A stretch of DNA of 37,814 nucleotides from an uncultured Nitrospira sp. Lineage in GTDB: Bacteria; Nitrospirota; Nitrospiria; Nitrospirales; Nitrospiraceae. Of the stretch, positions 1-6,634 are shown in pieces. Below the pieces are notes generated by a model that saw only the letters and a program-made list of their open reading frames with translations, did not search any database and was not told the DNA's origin. Numbering within the stretch: the stretch's first letter is position 1; each line of letters begins with the position of its first letter. The stretch covers positions 1 to 37,814 of the forward strand of contig CAMLHQ010000026.1 of NCBI GenBank assembly GCA_946479785.1. The letters run 5' to 3'. A program made the translations under genes and the position numbers.

Positions 1-796
1 AGCTACCGGGGGCCGGTTCGAGGGGAGTGACAGCCGGCTCTTCAGGCTGAGAGGCATTCGCAGAAGGGATCAGGTTGTCGATCAAGGAACTGGCATCATC
101 AGTCTGTTGGCTGGGATCGACAGCCGCTTGGGCGGGATCTACTGCCGGTGTCGTCGCCACCACCGGTGCGATCATGTGTTCCTGGCCGATGGTGCGGATT
201 TCGAGATGCACACGGCGATTCATCTGACGGCAGGCATCGCTATTGTCGATGCAGAGCACGCCGTCCTTGCCGAGGCTCACCATTTTGATCTGATGCTCGG
301 CTACGCCGGCATTTATCAACTCGATTTTCACGGTTTCTGCACGCTTCATCCCGAGCTTCATGTTGTAGCTGGCCGATCCCTGTTGATCGGTGTAGCCCTG
401 GACCAGCACACCCAGGTTCGCGTCATTCTTCAAGAGCGCCGCTTGCTCCTGAAGGAGCTTCCTGGCCTCATCGGTCAGCCCCTTGCGGCCGACTTCGAAG
501 TAGAGATCGGTGTGGATGATGGCCGACTTCGTCGTGGGAGCCTCCTGAATCTTGGCGACCGGGAGCGAGACAGGAGTGGCTAATGATCGGTTGTTGAGCA
601 CCTCGCTGACTTGCGTGCCATTCAACTGATCTTGACCTGTCGTGTGGTCGGTCGAGGAGTAATACCAGAAGGCGCCGATGACGGCTGCCAGACTGACCAC
701 CAAAGCGGAAATGACGAACACGTCTTTATCTTTGTTGGGCCCCGAAATGGTCGGGGCGATGTTGCCGGACGTGACCTGCGATGGACCTTTTTGCAT
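1..796 (-). CDS. OmpA/Pal-like peptidoglycan-binding protein (partial, 3' end outside window)
   Basis: Read on the minus strand from ATG at 796, this frame stays open to the window edge (265 codons). A cytoplasmic stretch of about 27 residues is followed by one hydrophobic segment (about residues 27-46, ending FWYYSS). This suggests an inner-membrane anchor rather than a cleaved signal. Next comes an OmpA C-terminal domain with LYFEVG, GYTDQQGS, MKRAETV and NRRVHLEI; these are the usual positions of the Asp and Arg that bind diaminopimelate in peptidoglycan. After the domain the chain becomes rich in Pro, Ala and Glu. AGGAGG lies just before the ATG. The likely role is linking the membrane to the cell wall. 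The C-terminus is unseen, so a larger domain set cannot be excluded. Confidence 0.85.
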   Translation of the reverse strand, partial: MQKGPSQVTSGNIAPTISGPNKDKDVFVISALVVSLAAVIGAFWYYSSTDHTTGQDQLNGTQVSEVLNNRSLATPVSLPVAKIQEAPTTKSAIIHTDLYFEVGRKGLTDEARKLLQEQAALLKNDANLGVLVQGYTDQQGSASYNMKLGMKRAETVKIELINAGVAEHQIKMVSLGKDGVLCIDNSDACRQMNRRVHLEIRTIGQEHMIAPVVATTPAVDPAQAAVDPSQQTDDASSLIDNLIPSANASQPEEPAVTPLEPAPGS

Positions 797-1054
797 GATG
801 GAATCCTCCTTGTCGGTTCAATGTGTGAATGTGGTTATGGTTCGTGATCGGCTTACCTGGCTTTGATTACGGCTTCGATCTCCGGCCACCCCCTTTCCAG
901 CCGCATTTGCCTATGGGCCGATGGTCTGGTGCTTGAGCAACCGGAGTGCCGATGAGAAAAAGACAGAAGTTAGAAGAGATGTGAGGAAAATTCAGGAGTT
1001 CAGGGAGGAGAGGCCATCACAGACGAATGCGGGGAGATCCGGACCACCATGGGA

Positions 1055-1072
1055 TGCGGGGCTAGCCCCGCA
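1055..1072. repeat. Perfect 18-bp palindrome
   Basis: TGCGGGGCTAGCCCCGCA is fully self-complementary with no loop. A half-site TGCGGGG recurs at about 1028-1034. It could be a dyad operator for a dimeric regulator or the core of a small hairpin. No T-tract follows on either strand, so it is not an obvious terminator. Confidence 0.5.
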
Positions 1073-1127
1073 GGAATCACTGGGAACTTGTGGAGAAGCG
1101 TTGGGCATTCCAGTAGACTCGGTTGCC

Positions 1128-1143
1128 ACAAAGGTTCCTTTGT
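1128..1143. promoter_or_regulatory. Operator-like dyad just upstream of the GNAT gene
   Basis: ACAAAGG-TT-CCTTTGT has perfect 7-bp arms and abuts a -10-like TATAGT at 1143-1148, 20 bases before the GNAT start. A repressor bound here would cover the promoter. No clear -35 at proper spacing is visible, so the promoter itself is uncertain. Confidence 0.35.
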
Positions 1144-1162
1144 ATAGTGAAGGTACGGTGAG

Positions 1163-1708
1163 ATGAGCCTCATCTTTCCCATCGATGCCAAACTCAAAGA
1201 CGGCTCACCGGTACAATTGGTGCTGGCCGATCGACAGGATGTCGAGCCTCTTCGCAGTCTCTACCGGATCATTGTCGAAGAGGGGACGTCGTATCCGCAT
1301 GACCGGTTTCCGGATCAGAATGACTTCATGGACTATTGGTTCCGAGGCAAGAGTACCGTGGCGGCTTATGTACCGGACCGAGCTCGTGCGGCGCGCATGG
1401 CCGGTGCGTTCTACCTCAAGCCGAACTGGCCTGGACGGGCTCGGCAGGTCGCGAATGCCGGCTTCATCGTCGCACCGGACTGGCGCAACAAAGGGTTAGG
1501 TTGGCTGCTCGGCGCGACGATGCTGGCCTATGCGAAGCAGCTTGGCTACCGCAGCGTGATCTTCAACCTCGTATTTTCGGAAAATGTACTCGCGCGTCGT
1601 CTCTGGGAGAAGCTCGGCTTCAAAGAGCTGGGTGTCATTTCCGGCGCGGTACGGAAGAACGACGGAACGTATCAGGACGCGGTGATCATGTTTCGGTCGC
1701 TGCTTTAA
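1163..1708 (+). CDS. GNAT family N-acetyltransferase
   Basis: This is a 181-residue single-domain protein of normal GNAT size. The acetyl-CoA pyrophosphate loop is RNKGLG at residues 108-113, after the beta-4 strand ANAGFIVAPDW. The C-terminal motif-B region (about 133-150, NLVFSENVLARRLWEKLGF) is typical of family members in which an Asn/Tyr helix closes over CoA. It transfers acetyl from acetyl-CoA to an amine; the substrate (a small molecule or a protein N-terminus) cannot be told. The start follows GGTGAG directly. It stands alone between a divergent envelope gene and a convergent lipoprotein gene, so the context gives no hint of its target. Confidence 0.88.
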   Translation: MSLIFPIDAKLKDGSPVQLVLADRQDVEPLRSLYRIIVEEGTSYPHDRFPDQNDFMDYWFRGKSTVAAYVPDRARAARMAGAFYLKPNWPGRARQVANAGFIVAPDWRNKGLGWLLGATMLAYAKQLGYRSVIFNLVFSENVLARRLWEKLGFKELGVISGAVRKNDGTYQDAVIMFRSLL

Positions 1709-1755
1709 GGCTAACCCACCTCCTGTGAAATTATTCCTTCAAGCCCTGCCGATTT

Positions 1756-1783
1756 GCCCGGGCCGCTAAAAAGCGGCCCGGGC
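1756..1783. terminator. Bidirectional terminator-type hairpin between convergent genes
   Basis: An 11-bp perfect GC-rich stem GCCCGGGCCGC / GCGGCCCGGGC encloses the loop TAAAAA. It sits between the convergent GNAT (+) and DUF4382 (-) genes, 48 and 11 bases from their stops. There is no real U-tract on either side, so termination may be weak or Rho-assisted. Confidence 0.65.
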
Positions 1784-1793
1784 CTAAGCCTGA

Positions 1794-3638
1794 TCACTGT
1801 AGGACTGTGTAGATCTGGTCGGCGGTGATGGTCACCGACGCATCGCTGTACATCCCGTGAGCTCCGACCGTGTTCGCAAGTTGCCCTTGCGAGAGATGCT
1901 GCTCGAGTGCCAAGCGATACCCAGAGAATTGGGTAAAGACCTGCACTGTTCCGTTGGAACCGAGTGCGAACAGTCCGGCGCTCGGATCCTGCGGCACAAT
2001 CGTTGGAGACTGGCCGAGAGTCAGGAGATCGGTTGCGACCGGACCGCGCCAAACGTAATGAGCACCGCCCACGCCGGTCAGATTGAGAACCAAGCCTGCA
2101 TCGGTGCTGCTGGAGAACGGCGCCGCAGTCGGTGGGCGCCAGTTGACGAGCAGGGTTGCGGCATGATTGGTGAGGTTCACCAGCGTCTGCGCGGTGAAGT
2201 CCGGCGGCGCTGTCTTGAAGCGCGTGACAAACCCCAGGACTCGCACCGGTGTTATTCCGGGAATGAGTCCCGTGAGGTCCAATAATCCCGTGGACACTTG
2301 ATAATGCGTCGGATCGGCGTCTGTGGCCGACGACGTACCGGTTCCTGCAAAGTTAAAGAGCGCAATCCTGCGTCCATCGATCCGTTGCACGGCCATTTCC
2401 AATGAACCAGCCCCTGTCTGGTTCACGATTCCGGCCACGGAGGTCACGAGCAACCGAACGAGCCCGGTCGTGGCATCCAGCGTACTGGTTGATCCATCCA
2501 ACGCGCCGAAGGCGGCAATGCGCTGGCCGACCGAGATGTCGTCTTTTGTCAGACCGGTCGTCATCAGTGCTTGTTGCTTGACCTTGGTCGCGGCTGCCAC
2601 GTTGACCGTGATGGTATCGCGGAAGGTGAACGTGCCGTCGCTGCGCAACAGGGACGCGCCCCGGACCGTCAGTTGATCGCCGGTTCGCGCGATCACATCG
2701 CCGACTACCACGTCTCTTGTGCCGCCGGGCACGCTGGAGCCGGCCAATACCTCATCGGCTTTGAACTGTCTCGTGCCGACCTTCCATTGTCCGAACGCGA
2801 GAGTGGCGGTGCCGCTTGGTTTCGCGCTCAAGGCGCCAAGCCCCGCGCTTCCCTGATAATTCACCTCGTCAATTTCAAACACGGTCGTGGCATCCGTATG
2901 AACCGTGAGCGACCCGAAGTCGCCTATGTTCCGAAAGAACGGGCGGAGGAAGACTTCGTAACTATTATTCTGCTGGTTCACCGATTTGAGCGGGCCGCGA
3001 AGCCGCATGGTCTTCGGATTCTGCGGATCCACATCGGCAACCAGGAATGGTTTGACCGTCACAACCGGTGGACTGACCGTCAGATCGGCAGTGTTCGACG
3101 CTTGAAGATTGAAGTCGAGTGTCAGATGCGCAGGGATGCCCGGTGCAATGAACAGAGTGCGGCGGTCATCGAATTTCACTTCAACGTCGAGTGTTGTGAT
3201 CGGTGTGTCATTGCCGTCGCGAATATTTCCCACCGGAACTGAGACAGCGTTGCCGTTCCCGTCCTCTACCTGGAGATCGGCGGCAGAGAAATCGAGCCGC
3301 ATGCGGGCCGATGTATAGGTGCCTGATGGAATCGTGGCGGCGGTGAAAAATTCGGTCATCTCCACGTAGTCCGCAAAGTTAACGCGCGTGGTCAGCGGCA
3401 GCGTTTCAACCACCGAGCCATTCAGCTTGGTCAAGGTCAGCGATTGCACGTCCACCGTATAGGAAAGAAAATCCCCCGCTGCATCGGTGAGACTCACGAG
3501 AGCCTGTCCGGTTGTGGCGCTTCCCGCATCGCTGCCACTTCCGCCACTGCTGCAGCCGGCCACAGCGAGCCCGGCTGTCATGACACAGGCCCAAACGCAC
3601 CTCTTCATCCAGCGTTTCCAATCGTTGGCGCTCATCAC
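1794..3638 (-). CDS. DUF4382 domain-containing lipoprotein
   Basis: The protein has 614 residues, with a lipoprotein signal: KRW-MKR, a hydrophobic core and lipobox VAGC ending at Cys29, followed by a Ser/Gly linker. Residues about 44-200 match the DUF4382 pattern (LVSLTDAAGDFLSYTVDVQS, then a region on metal- or sugar-like beta-sandwich folds). The remainder is beta-rich, with repeated OB-like or Ig-like strands and no catalytic motif I can name. It is probably anchored to the outer membrane and faces the periplasm or surface. The start is GTG at 3638 or the adjoining ATG at 3635; AGGGAGGG lies 6-9 bases upstream. The function is unknown. Expression may be attenuated by the hairpin in its leader. 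Confidence 0.8.
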   Translation of the reverse strand: MMSANDWKRWMKRCVWACVMTAGLAVAGCSSGGSGSDAGSATTGQALVSLTDAAGDFLSYTVDVQSLTLTKLNGSVVETLPLTTRVNFADYVEMTEFFTAATIPSGTYTSARMRLDFSAADLQVEDGNGNAVSVPVGNIRDGNDTPITTLDVEVKFDDRRTLFIAPGIPAHLTLDFNLQASNTADLTVSPPVVTVKPFLVADVDPQNPKTMRLRGPLKSVNQQNNSYEVFLRPFFRNIGDFGSLTVHTDATTVFEIDEVNYQGSAGLGALSAKPSGTATLAFGQWKVGTRQFKADEVLAGSSVPGGTRDVVVGDVIARTGDQLTVRGASLLRSDGTFTFRDTITVNVAAATKVKQQALMTTGLTKDDISVGQRIAAFGALDGSTSTLDATTGLVRLLVTSVAGIVNQTGAGSLEMAVQRIDGRRIALFNFAGTGTSSATDADPTHYQVSTGLLDLTGLIPGITPVRVLGFVTRFKTAPPDFTAQTLVNLTNHAATLLVNWRPPTAAPFSSSTDAGLVLNLTGVGGAHYVWRGPVATDLLTLGQSPTIVPQDPSAGLFALGSNGTVQVFTQFSGYRLALEQHLSQGQLANTVGAHGMYSDASVTITADQIYTVLQ

Positions 3639-3654
3639 GGTATCCCTCCCTAAG

Positions 3655-3699
3655 AAAAAAATGCCCGTAGGTTGGCAACTGACCTACCTAACGCGGCAT
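3655..3699 (-). terminator. Terminator-like attenuator hairpin in the leader of the DUF4382 gene
   Basis: On the minus strand, ATGCC (3699-3695) pairs with GGCAT (3665-3661) and GTAGGT (3687-3682) pairs with ACCTAC (3672-3667). The loop is nine bases, with an asymmetric internal bulge. Seven T residues follow, and the ribosome site AGGGAGGG (3651-3644) begins about three bases later. No gene lies upstream on this strand, so the hairpin sits in the 5' leader and not at a gene end. This suggests premature termination control. Confidence 0.55.
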
Positions 3700-3847
3700 G
3701 GACGAGAAGGTTGACAGAGTGAGGTGGGAGAGACAATAGTGCGCGGCAAAATTCTACCGCCTTTTTACACAAGATTTACGTTATAAGATCAATATTTTTG
3801 AAAATCTGTCCGGCGGTCGGAACGGGTTGTCAGTTGTCGTTTGTCGT

Positions 3848-3875
3848 TTGCCAGTCGGAGGTTTTATCGTATACT
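3848..3875 (+). promoter_or_regulatory. Sigma70-type promoter of the fluoride riboswitch-antiporter transcript
   Basis: TTGCCA (3848-3853) and TATACT (3870-3875) are separated by 16 bases. Predicted transcription would begin around 3882, exactly where the riboswitch fold starts, which supports the assignment. Confidence 0.7.
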
Positions 3876-3880
3876 GCGGC

Positions 3881-3936
3881 CTACAGGGGATGGAGTCCCC
3901 CGTTAAACCGCCATGGCCAGGCTGATGACTCCTACG
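3881..3936 (+). promoter_or_regulatory. Fluoride riboswitch (crcB motif)
   Basis: The conserved core of the crcB/fluoride riboswitch is readable: GGGGATGGAGTCCCC (3886-3900) forms the first stem-loop, followed by TTAAACCGCC and the hallmark 3' block GGCTGATGACTCCTAC (3920-3935). GGAG in the first loop can pair with CTCC of the 3' block, giving the pseudoknot that holds the fluoride-Mg cluster. It lies at the start of the transcript of the downstream antiporter. In known members fluoride binding turns on genes that lower fluoride toxicity, including CPA2-type antiporters. The expression platform is probably formed with the palindromic repeat that follows. Confidence 0.93.
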
Positions 3937-3940
3937 CTGA

Positions 3941-4063
3941 CAGGCTCGTTGAAAAAGTCCACCAGCGGCGTTCTCCCTCGTTCAGAGGCTCAACGTATCA
4001 AAAACGTACGCCTCGCCTCTTCACTCGGTGCGGCCTTGCTGGACGGCCTTTTTGAACAGCCTG
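3941..4063. repeat. Palindromic intergenic repeat, copy 1 (inside riboswitch leader)
   Basis: This 123-bp element is an imperfect inverted repeat over its whole length. The left end (CAGGCTCGTTGAAAAAGTCC) mirrors the right end (GGCCTTTTTGAACAGCCTG), with only a few mismatches and a bulge between the arms. The inner parts GAGGCTCAACGTATC and ACGTACGCCTCGCCTC are also mirror-related. The right arm has GGCC-N9-GGCC followed by TTTTT, so its RNA resembles an intrinsic terminator. A diverged second copy lies at 24914-25064. There is no transposase, so it is MITE- or REP-like. Confidence 0.8.
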
Positions 4064-4140
4064 CGTTGATTGCTGCCTAGCCGCGGCGACGACAACCGGT
4101 CTAAGAGTTTTGACCCCTGGCCGCAACGGAGGACTCCTGG

Positions 4141-5346
4141 ATGGAACCGATCTTTATTACCGCAACCCTGTGGCTTGCCCTCGCCGTTGTCTCTGCCCTC
4201 GTGGCTTCTTCCTTGAAAGTCTCGATTGCGCTCGTGGAAATCTGTGTAGGCGTCGGTGCGGCTGCTGCGACCGGCTCGTTCGGTTTGGGCGATGTCCTTG
4301 CCGTCAACTCGGAGTGGGTACGATTCCTCGCAGCTTCCGGGGCGGTGGTGCTGACGTTCCTGGCCGGCGCAGAACTGGACCCGGACGTGATCAAGACGAA
4401 ATTGACCGAAGTCGGCGTCGTCGGTCTTGTCGGGTTCTTCGCGCCGTTTCTCGGTTGTGCGGCCATCGCCTATTATGGTTTGGGCTGGGACGCGAAGGCG
4501 AGTTGGCTGTGCGGCATTGCTCTCTCGACGACGTCGATGGCCGTCGTCTATGCCGTCATGCTGGAAACCGGCTTCAACAAAACGGAATTCGGAAAGGGGA
4601 TTCTCGGATCCTGCTTCATCAACGATTTGGGAACAGTCATCGCCCTTGGTCTGTTGTTCGCGCCTTTTACCTACAAGACCATCGTGTTCATTGTCGGGAG
4701 CATCGTGGCTCTGCTCTTGTTACCGGTCACCACGGCCTGGCTGACCCACCATTATGCCTATCGCACGGCTGCCATTAGAACGAAATGGGTGATGCTGATC
4801 CTGTTCGGGCTCGGCGCACTTGCGCTATGGTCGGGGAGCGAAGCGGTGCTTCCGGCCTATCTCGCCGGCATGGTGCTGGCGGGAGGCGCCGCGAGAGATG
4901 CGCACTGGATGCGACGGCTGCGCACGCTGACTGTCGGATTCCTCACTCCTTTTTACTTTCTTCGCGCCGGCACGCTCGTCTCCCTCCCGGCTTTGCTTGC
5001 GGCCCCGCTGCTATTTCTCGCGCTGCTCATGAGCAAGGTAGCCTCGAAGATATTCGGCCTCTATCCCGTGATCGGTCTGTTCCGGCGGGAACGGAACGAA
5101 CGTTGGTACTATACTCTCCTGATGTCGACCGGCCTGACCTTTGGAACGATTTCCGCCCTCTATGGACTGGCGCATGGATTGGTCACCAACGAACAGTACT
5201 CTTTTCTGGTCGCCGCCGTGATCGCGAGTGCGGTCGTGCCAACCATTATTGCGGAGATTGCGTTTGTGCCTCTTCATCTCCTACCGCCGGCGGAGCATCC
5301 AGGCAGAGCCGTTCGGAGAATCAATGGCCCGAGCGAAGAAGGATAG
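4141..5346 (+). CDS. CPA2-family cation/proton antiporter under fluoride control
   Basis: The product is a 401-residue integral membrane protein with about 11-12 hydrophobic segments, the normal size for the transport domain alone; no C-terminal TrkA-N domain is present. Family marks are AGAELDPD (about residues 76-83) and the INDLGT motif with Asn161-Asp162, the ND pair that carries the transported ion and proton in CPA2 exchangers. GGAGGACTCCTGG gives a good ribosome site before ATG. It exchanges a monovalent cation for protons across the inner membrane. Because the gene follows a fluoride riboswitch, its natural role is probably fluoride tolerance, for example restoring ion or pH balance when HF enters and dissociates. 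The ion specificity is not visible. Confidence 0.9.
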   Translation: MEPIFITATLWLALAVVSALVASSLKVSIALVEICVGVGAAAATGSFGLGDVLAVNSEWVRFLAASGAVVLTFLAGAELDPDVIKTKLTEVGVVGLVGFFAPFLGCAAIAYYGLGWDAKASWLCGIALSTTSMAVVYAVMLETGFNKTEFGKGILGSCFINDLGTVIALGLLFAPFTYKTIVFIVGSIVALLLLPVTTAWLTHHYAYRTAAIRTKWVMLILFGLGALALWSGSEAVLPAYLAGMVLAGGAARDAHWMRRLRTLTVGFLTPFYFLRAGTLVSLPALLAAPLLFLALLMSKVASKIFGLYPVIGLFRRERNERWYYTLLMSTGLTFGTISALYGLAHGLVTNEQYSFLVAAVIASAVVPTIIAEIAFVPLHLLPPAEHPGRAVRRINGPSEEG

Positions 5347-5377
5347 CGCTGCCTGTCGGGAAGGTTCTTAAAGGTTG

Positions 5378-6634
5378 TCAGCGCGATGGCTGAGCGAGCT
5401 GTTGGGCGACGAAGTCGGCGATACGGGCATGGGCCTGCGCATTCGGATGGCGGTCGTAGGGGCTAATCTCGTAGCGCGCGCGCTCGGCGGGAAAGCCAGG
5501 GAGAATCGTCGACATCGGATGGACTACGACACCTTGTACCTGGAGTTGTGCCAGAACTTCTTCTCCCACCTCGGCATCATCGTCATAATCCCAAAACAAC
5601 ACCTGAAACATGGCACCGGGGTATGTGCGGCTCGCGGTCTGCTTGGCTGTCCCGACGATGGCAGCAAAGAGTGCGACATCCTCAGGGCTCACCGGACGGT
5701 GTGAGTTAAGTAGGGTGCGATAGAGGGCACTGGCTTCGAGCGAGCTCCGTACTTGCGCATGGAGATGTCGGTGAGCAAGGCGCAGCCACTGAAGCGGTGT
5801 AGACGGACGCACATCGTCAAAATGGCCTACCTGATAGACACCGCCGTCCGATCGCCATGCATAGCGGGGGCCGTGGTGGTCCCAAGCCTCGAGTCCAGCC
5901 GCCCGAGATACATGGGTCGGGATCGCCTGATAGACGATGTGGGTGGGTCGGCAATGGCCGCGCGATTCCAGCTGCTCCTGCTCCAAGGTGGCCAGCATAT
6001 GGTGCGGGCCGTACCCGAGAAAAGCGAAGTTGACCGTGCGGTAACGAGGGCCCATCCGCTTCCAAACTTGGTAGGGCATGGTTTGCTCATCCGTCATGCC
6101 CTCGCCGAAGGTGAAGGAATCTCCGAAGAAGGCAATGCAGGGCAAGGTGGCCTTGTCGTCGCCGGTGAGCGGAGATGCGATCCGCAACCCGTGATCGTTG
6201 AGAGTGTAGGTAACGTCGTAGAGCAACTGCTCCCCGCCGTAGGCTCGGTGGCCGATTCGTCTGTCCGCCGCGGGCTTATAGCCGAGCACGTCGTCAGCGA
6301 CGAAAAATTCTTCGCTATATTCCATTCGGCGTTCGAGTGGTTCCTGTACCCAGAAATAGCTTTCCATCGCACCGAGCATGAAGACCACGATGGCGAGGTT
6401 GATCCACAGGGCACGAAGAGTCTCTCTCTTGCTGACTACGGCAGCGTAGGTCAGCATCATCACGAGGGCAATTGCAATCCATAGATAGGGAACTGATGAC
6501 GCCCTCGCGGCGAATAGCATACAGGCGACGAAGAAGATGACGAGCGTGGCGACTCGTTTGTCGAGCTGGTCAGAAGGCCGTTCCCGGGTCTCGCTCATCG
6601 GCTGGATGGCAGCTTGTGCCAGAGGAACGTTCAT
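5378..6634 (-). CDS. Membrane-anchored SGNH/GDSL-type hydrolase
   Basis: The start is ATG at 6634, overlapping the upstream gene's stop by ATGA and preceded by GGAGGG; this gives 418 residues. Two to three N-terminal hydrophobic segments (about residues 28-100) anchor a periplasmic domain. Block I is FFGDSFTFGEG with the nucleophile Ser173. The C-terminal block is DRHPNAQAH (Asp394, His396), the usual SGNH Asp/His pair. Relatives are esterases or O-acetyl transferases/esterases acting on polysaccharide. It is translationally coupled to the glycosyltransferase fusion gene, so it probably modifies or trims the product of that enzyme. Substrate and direction of reaction (acylation or deacylation) are unknown. 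Confidence 0.78.
   Translation of the reverse strand: MNVPLAQAAIQPMSETRERPSDQLDKRVATLVIFFVACMLFAARASSVPYLWIAIALVMMLTYAAVVSKRETLRALWINLAIVVFMLGAMESYFWVQEPLERRMEYSEEFFVADDVLGYKPAADRRIGHRAYGGEQLLYDVTYTLNDHGLRIASPLTGDDKATLPCIAFFGDSFTFGEGMTDEQTMPYQVWKRMGPRYRTVNFAFLGYGPHHMLATLEQEQLESRGHCRPTHIVYQAIPTHVSRAAGLEAWDHHGPRYAWRSDGGVYQVGHFDDVRPSTPLQWLRLAHRHLHAQVRSSLEASALYRTLLNSHRPVSPEDVALFAAIVGTAKQTASRTYPGAMFQVLFWDYDDDAEVGEEVLAQLQVQGVVVHPMSTILPGFPAERARYEISPYDRHPNAQAHARIADFVAQQLAQPSR

Larger units (their letters stand above)
797..1162. other. Intergenic region between divergent OmpA-like and GNAT genes
   Basis: No convincing gene lies in these 366 bases; the short open frames have no family signature and no good ribosome site. 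The region holds two perfect inverted repeats (1055-1072 and 1128-1143), listed separately, and must contain the promoters of the two divergent genes. I could not fix either promoter with confidence. Confidence 0.6.
3639..4140. other. 502-bp divergent regulatory region
   Basis: This spacer separates the DUF4382 gene (-) from the antiporter gene (+). It holds the DUF4382 leader hairpin (3655-3699), an AT-rich stretch (3770-3805) likely to contain the minus-strand promoter, a plus-strand promoter (3848-3875), a fluoride riboswitch (3881-3936) and a palindromic repeat (3941-4063). No further gene is supported. Confidence 0.8.

Noticed and set aside
921..1166. 81-codon open frame upstream of the GNAT gene
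   Set aside because: No ribosome site or family feature; it runs across two palindromes and overlaps the GNAT start.
2571..3242. 223-codon plus-strand frame within the DUF4382 gene
   Set aside because: It lies antisense to a well supported lipoprotein gene and its product has no recognisable domain; it is a by-product of high-GC codon use.
3655..3699. Cyclic-di-GMP riboswitch in the DUF4382 leader
   Set aside because: The hairpin lacks the conserved GEMM motifs; only the terminator form is supported.
5346..5384. GCGCTG/CAGCGC as a terminator between antiporter and SGNH genes
   Set aside because: The arms are only six bases with a 27-base loop and no T-tract.
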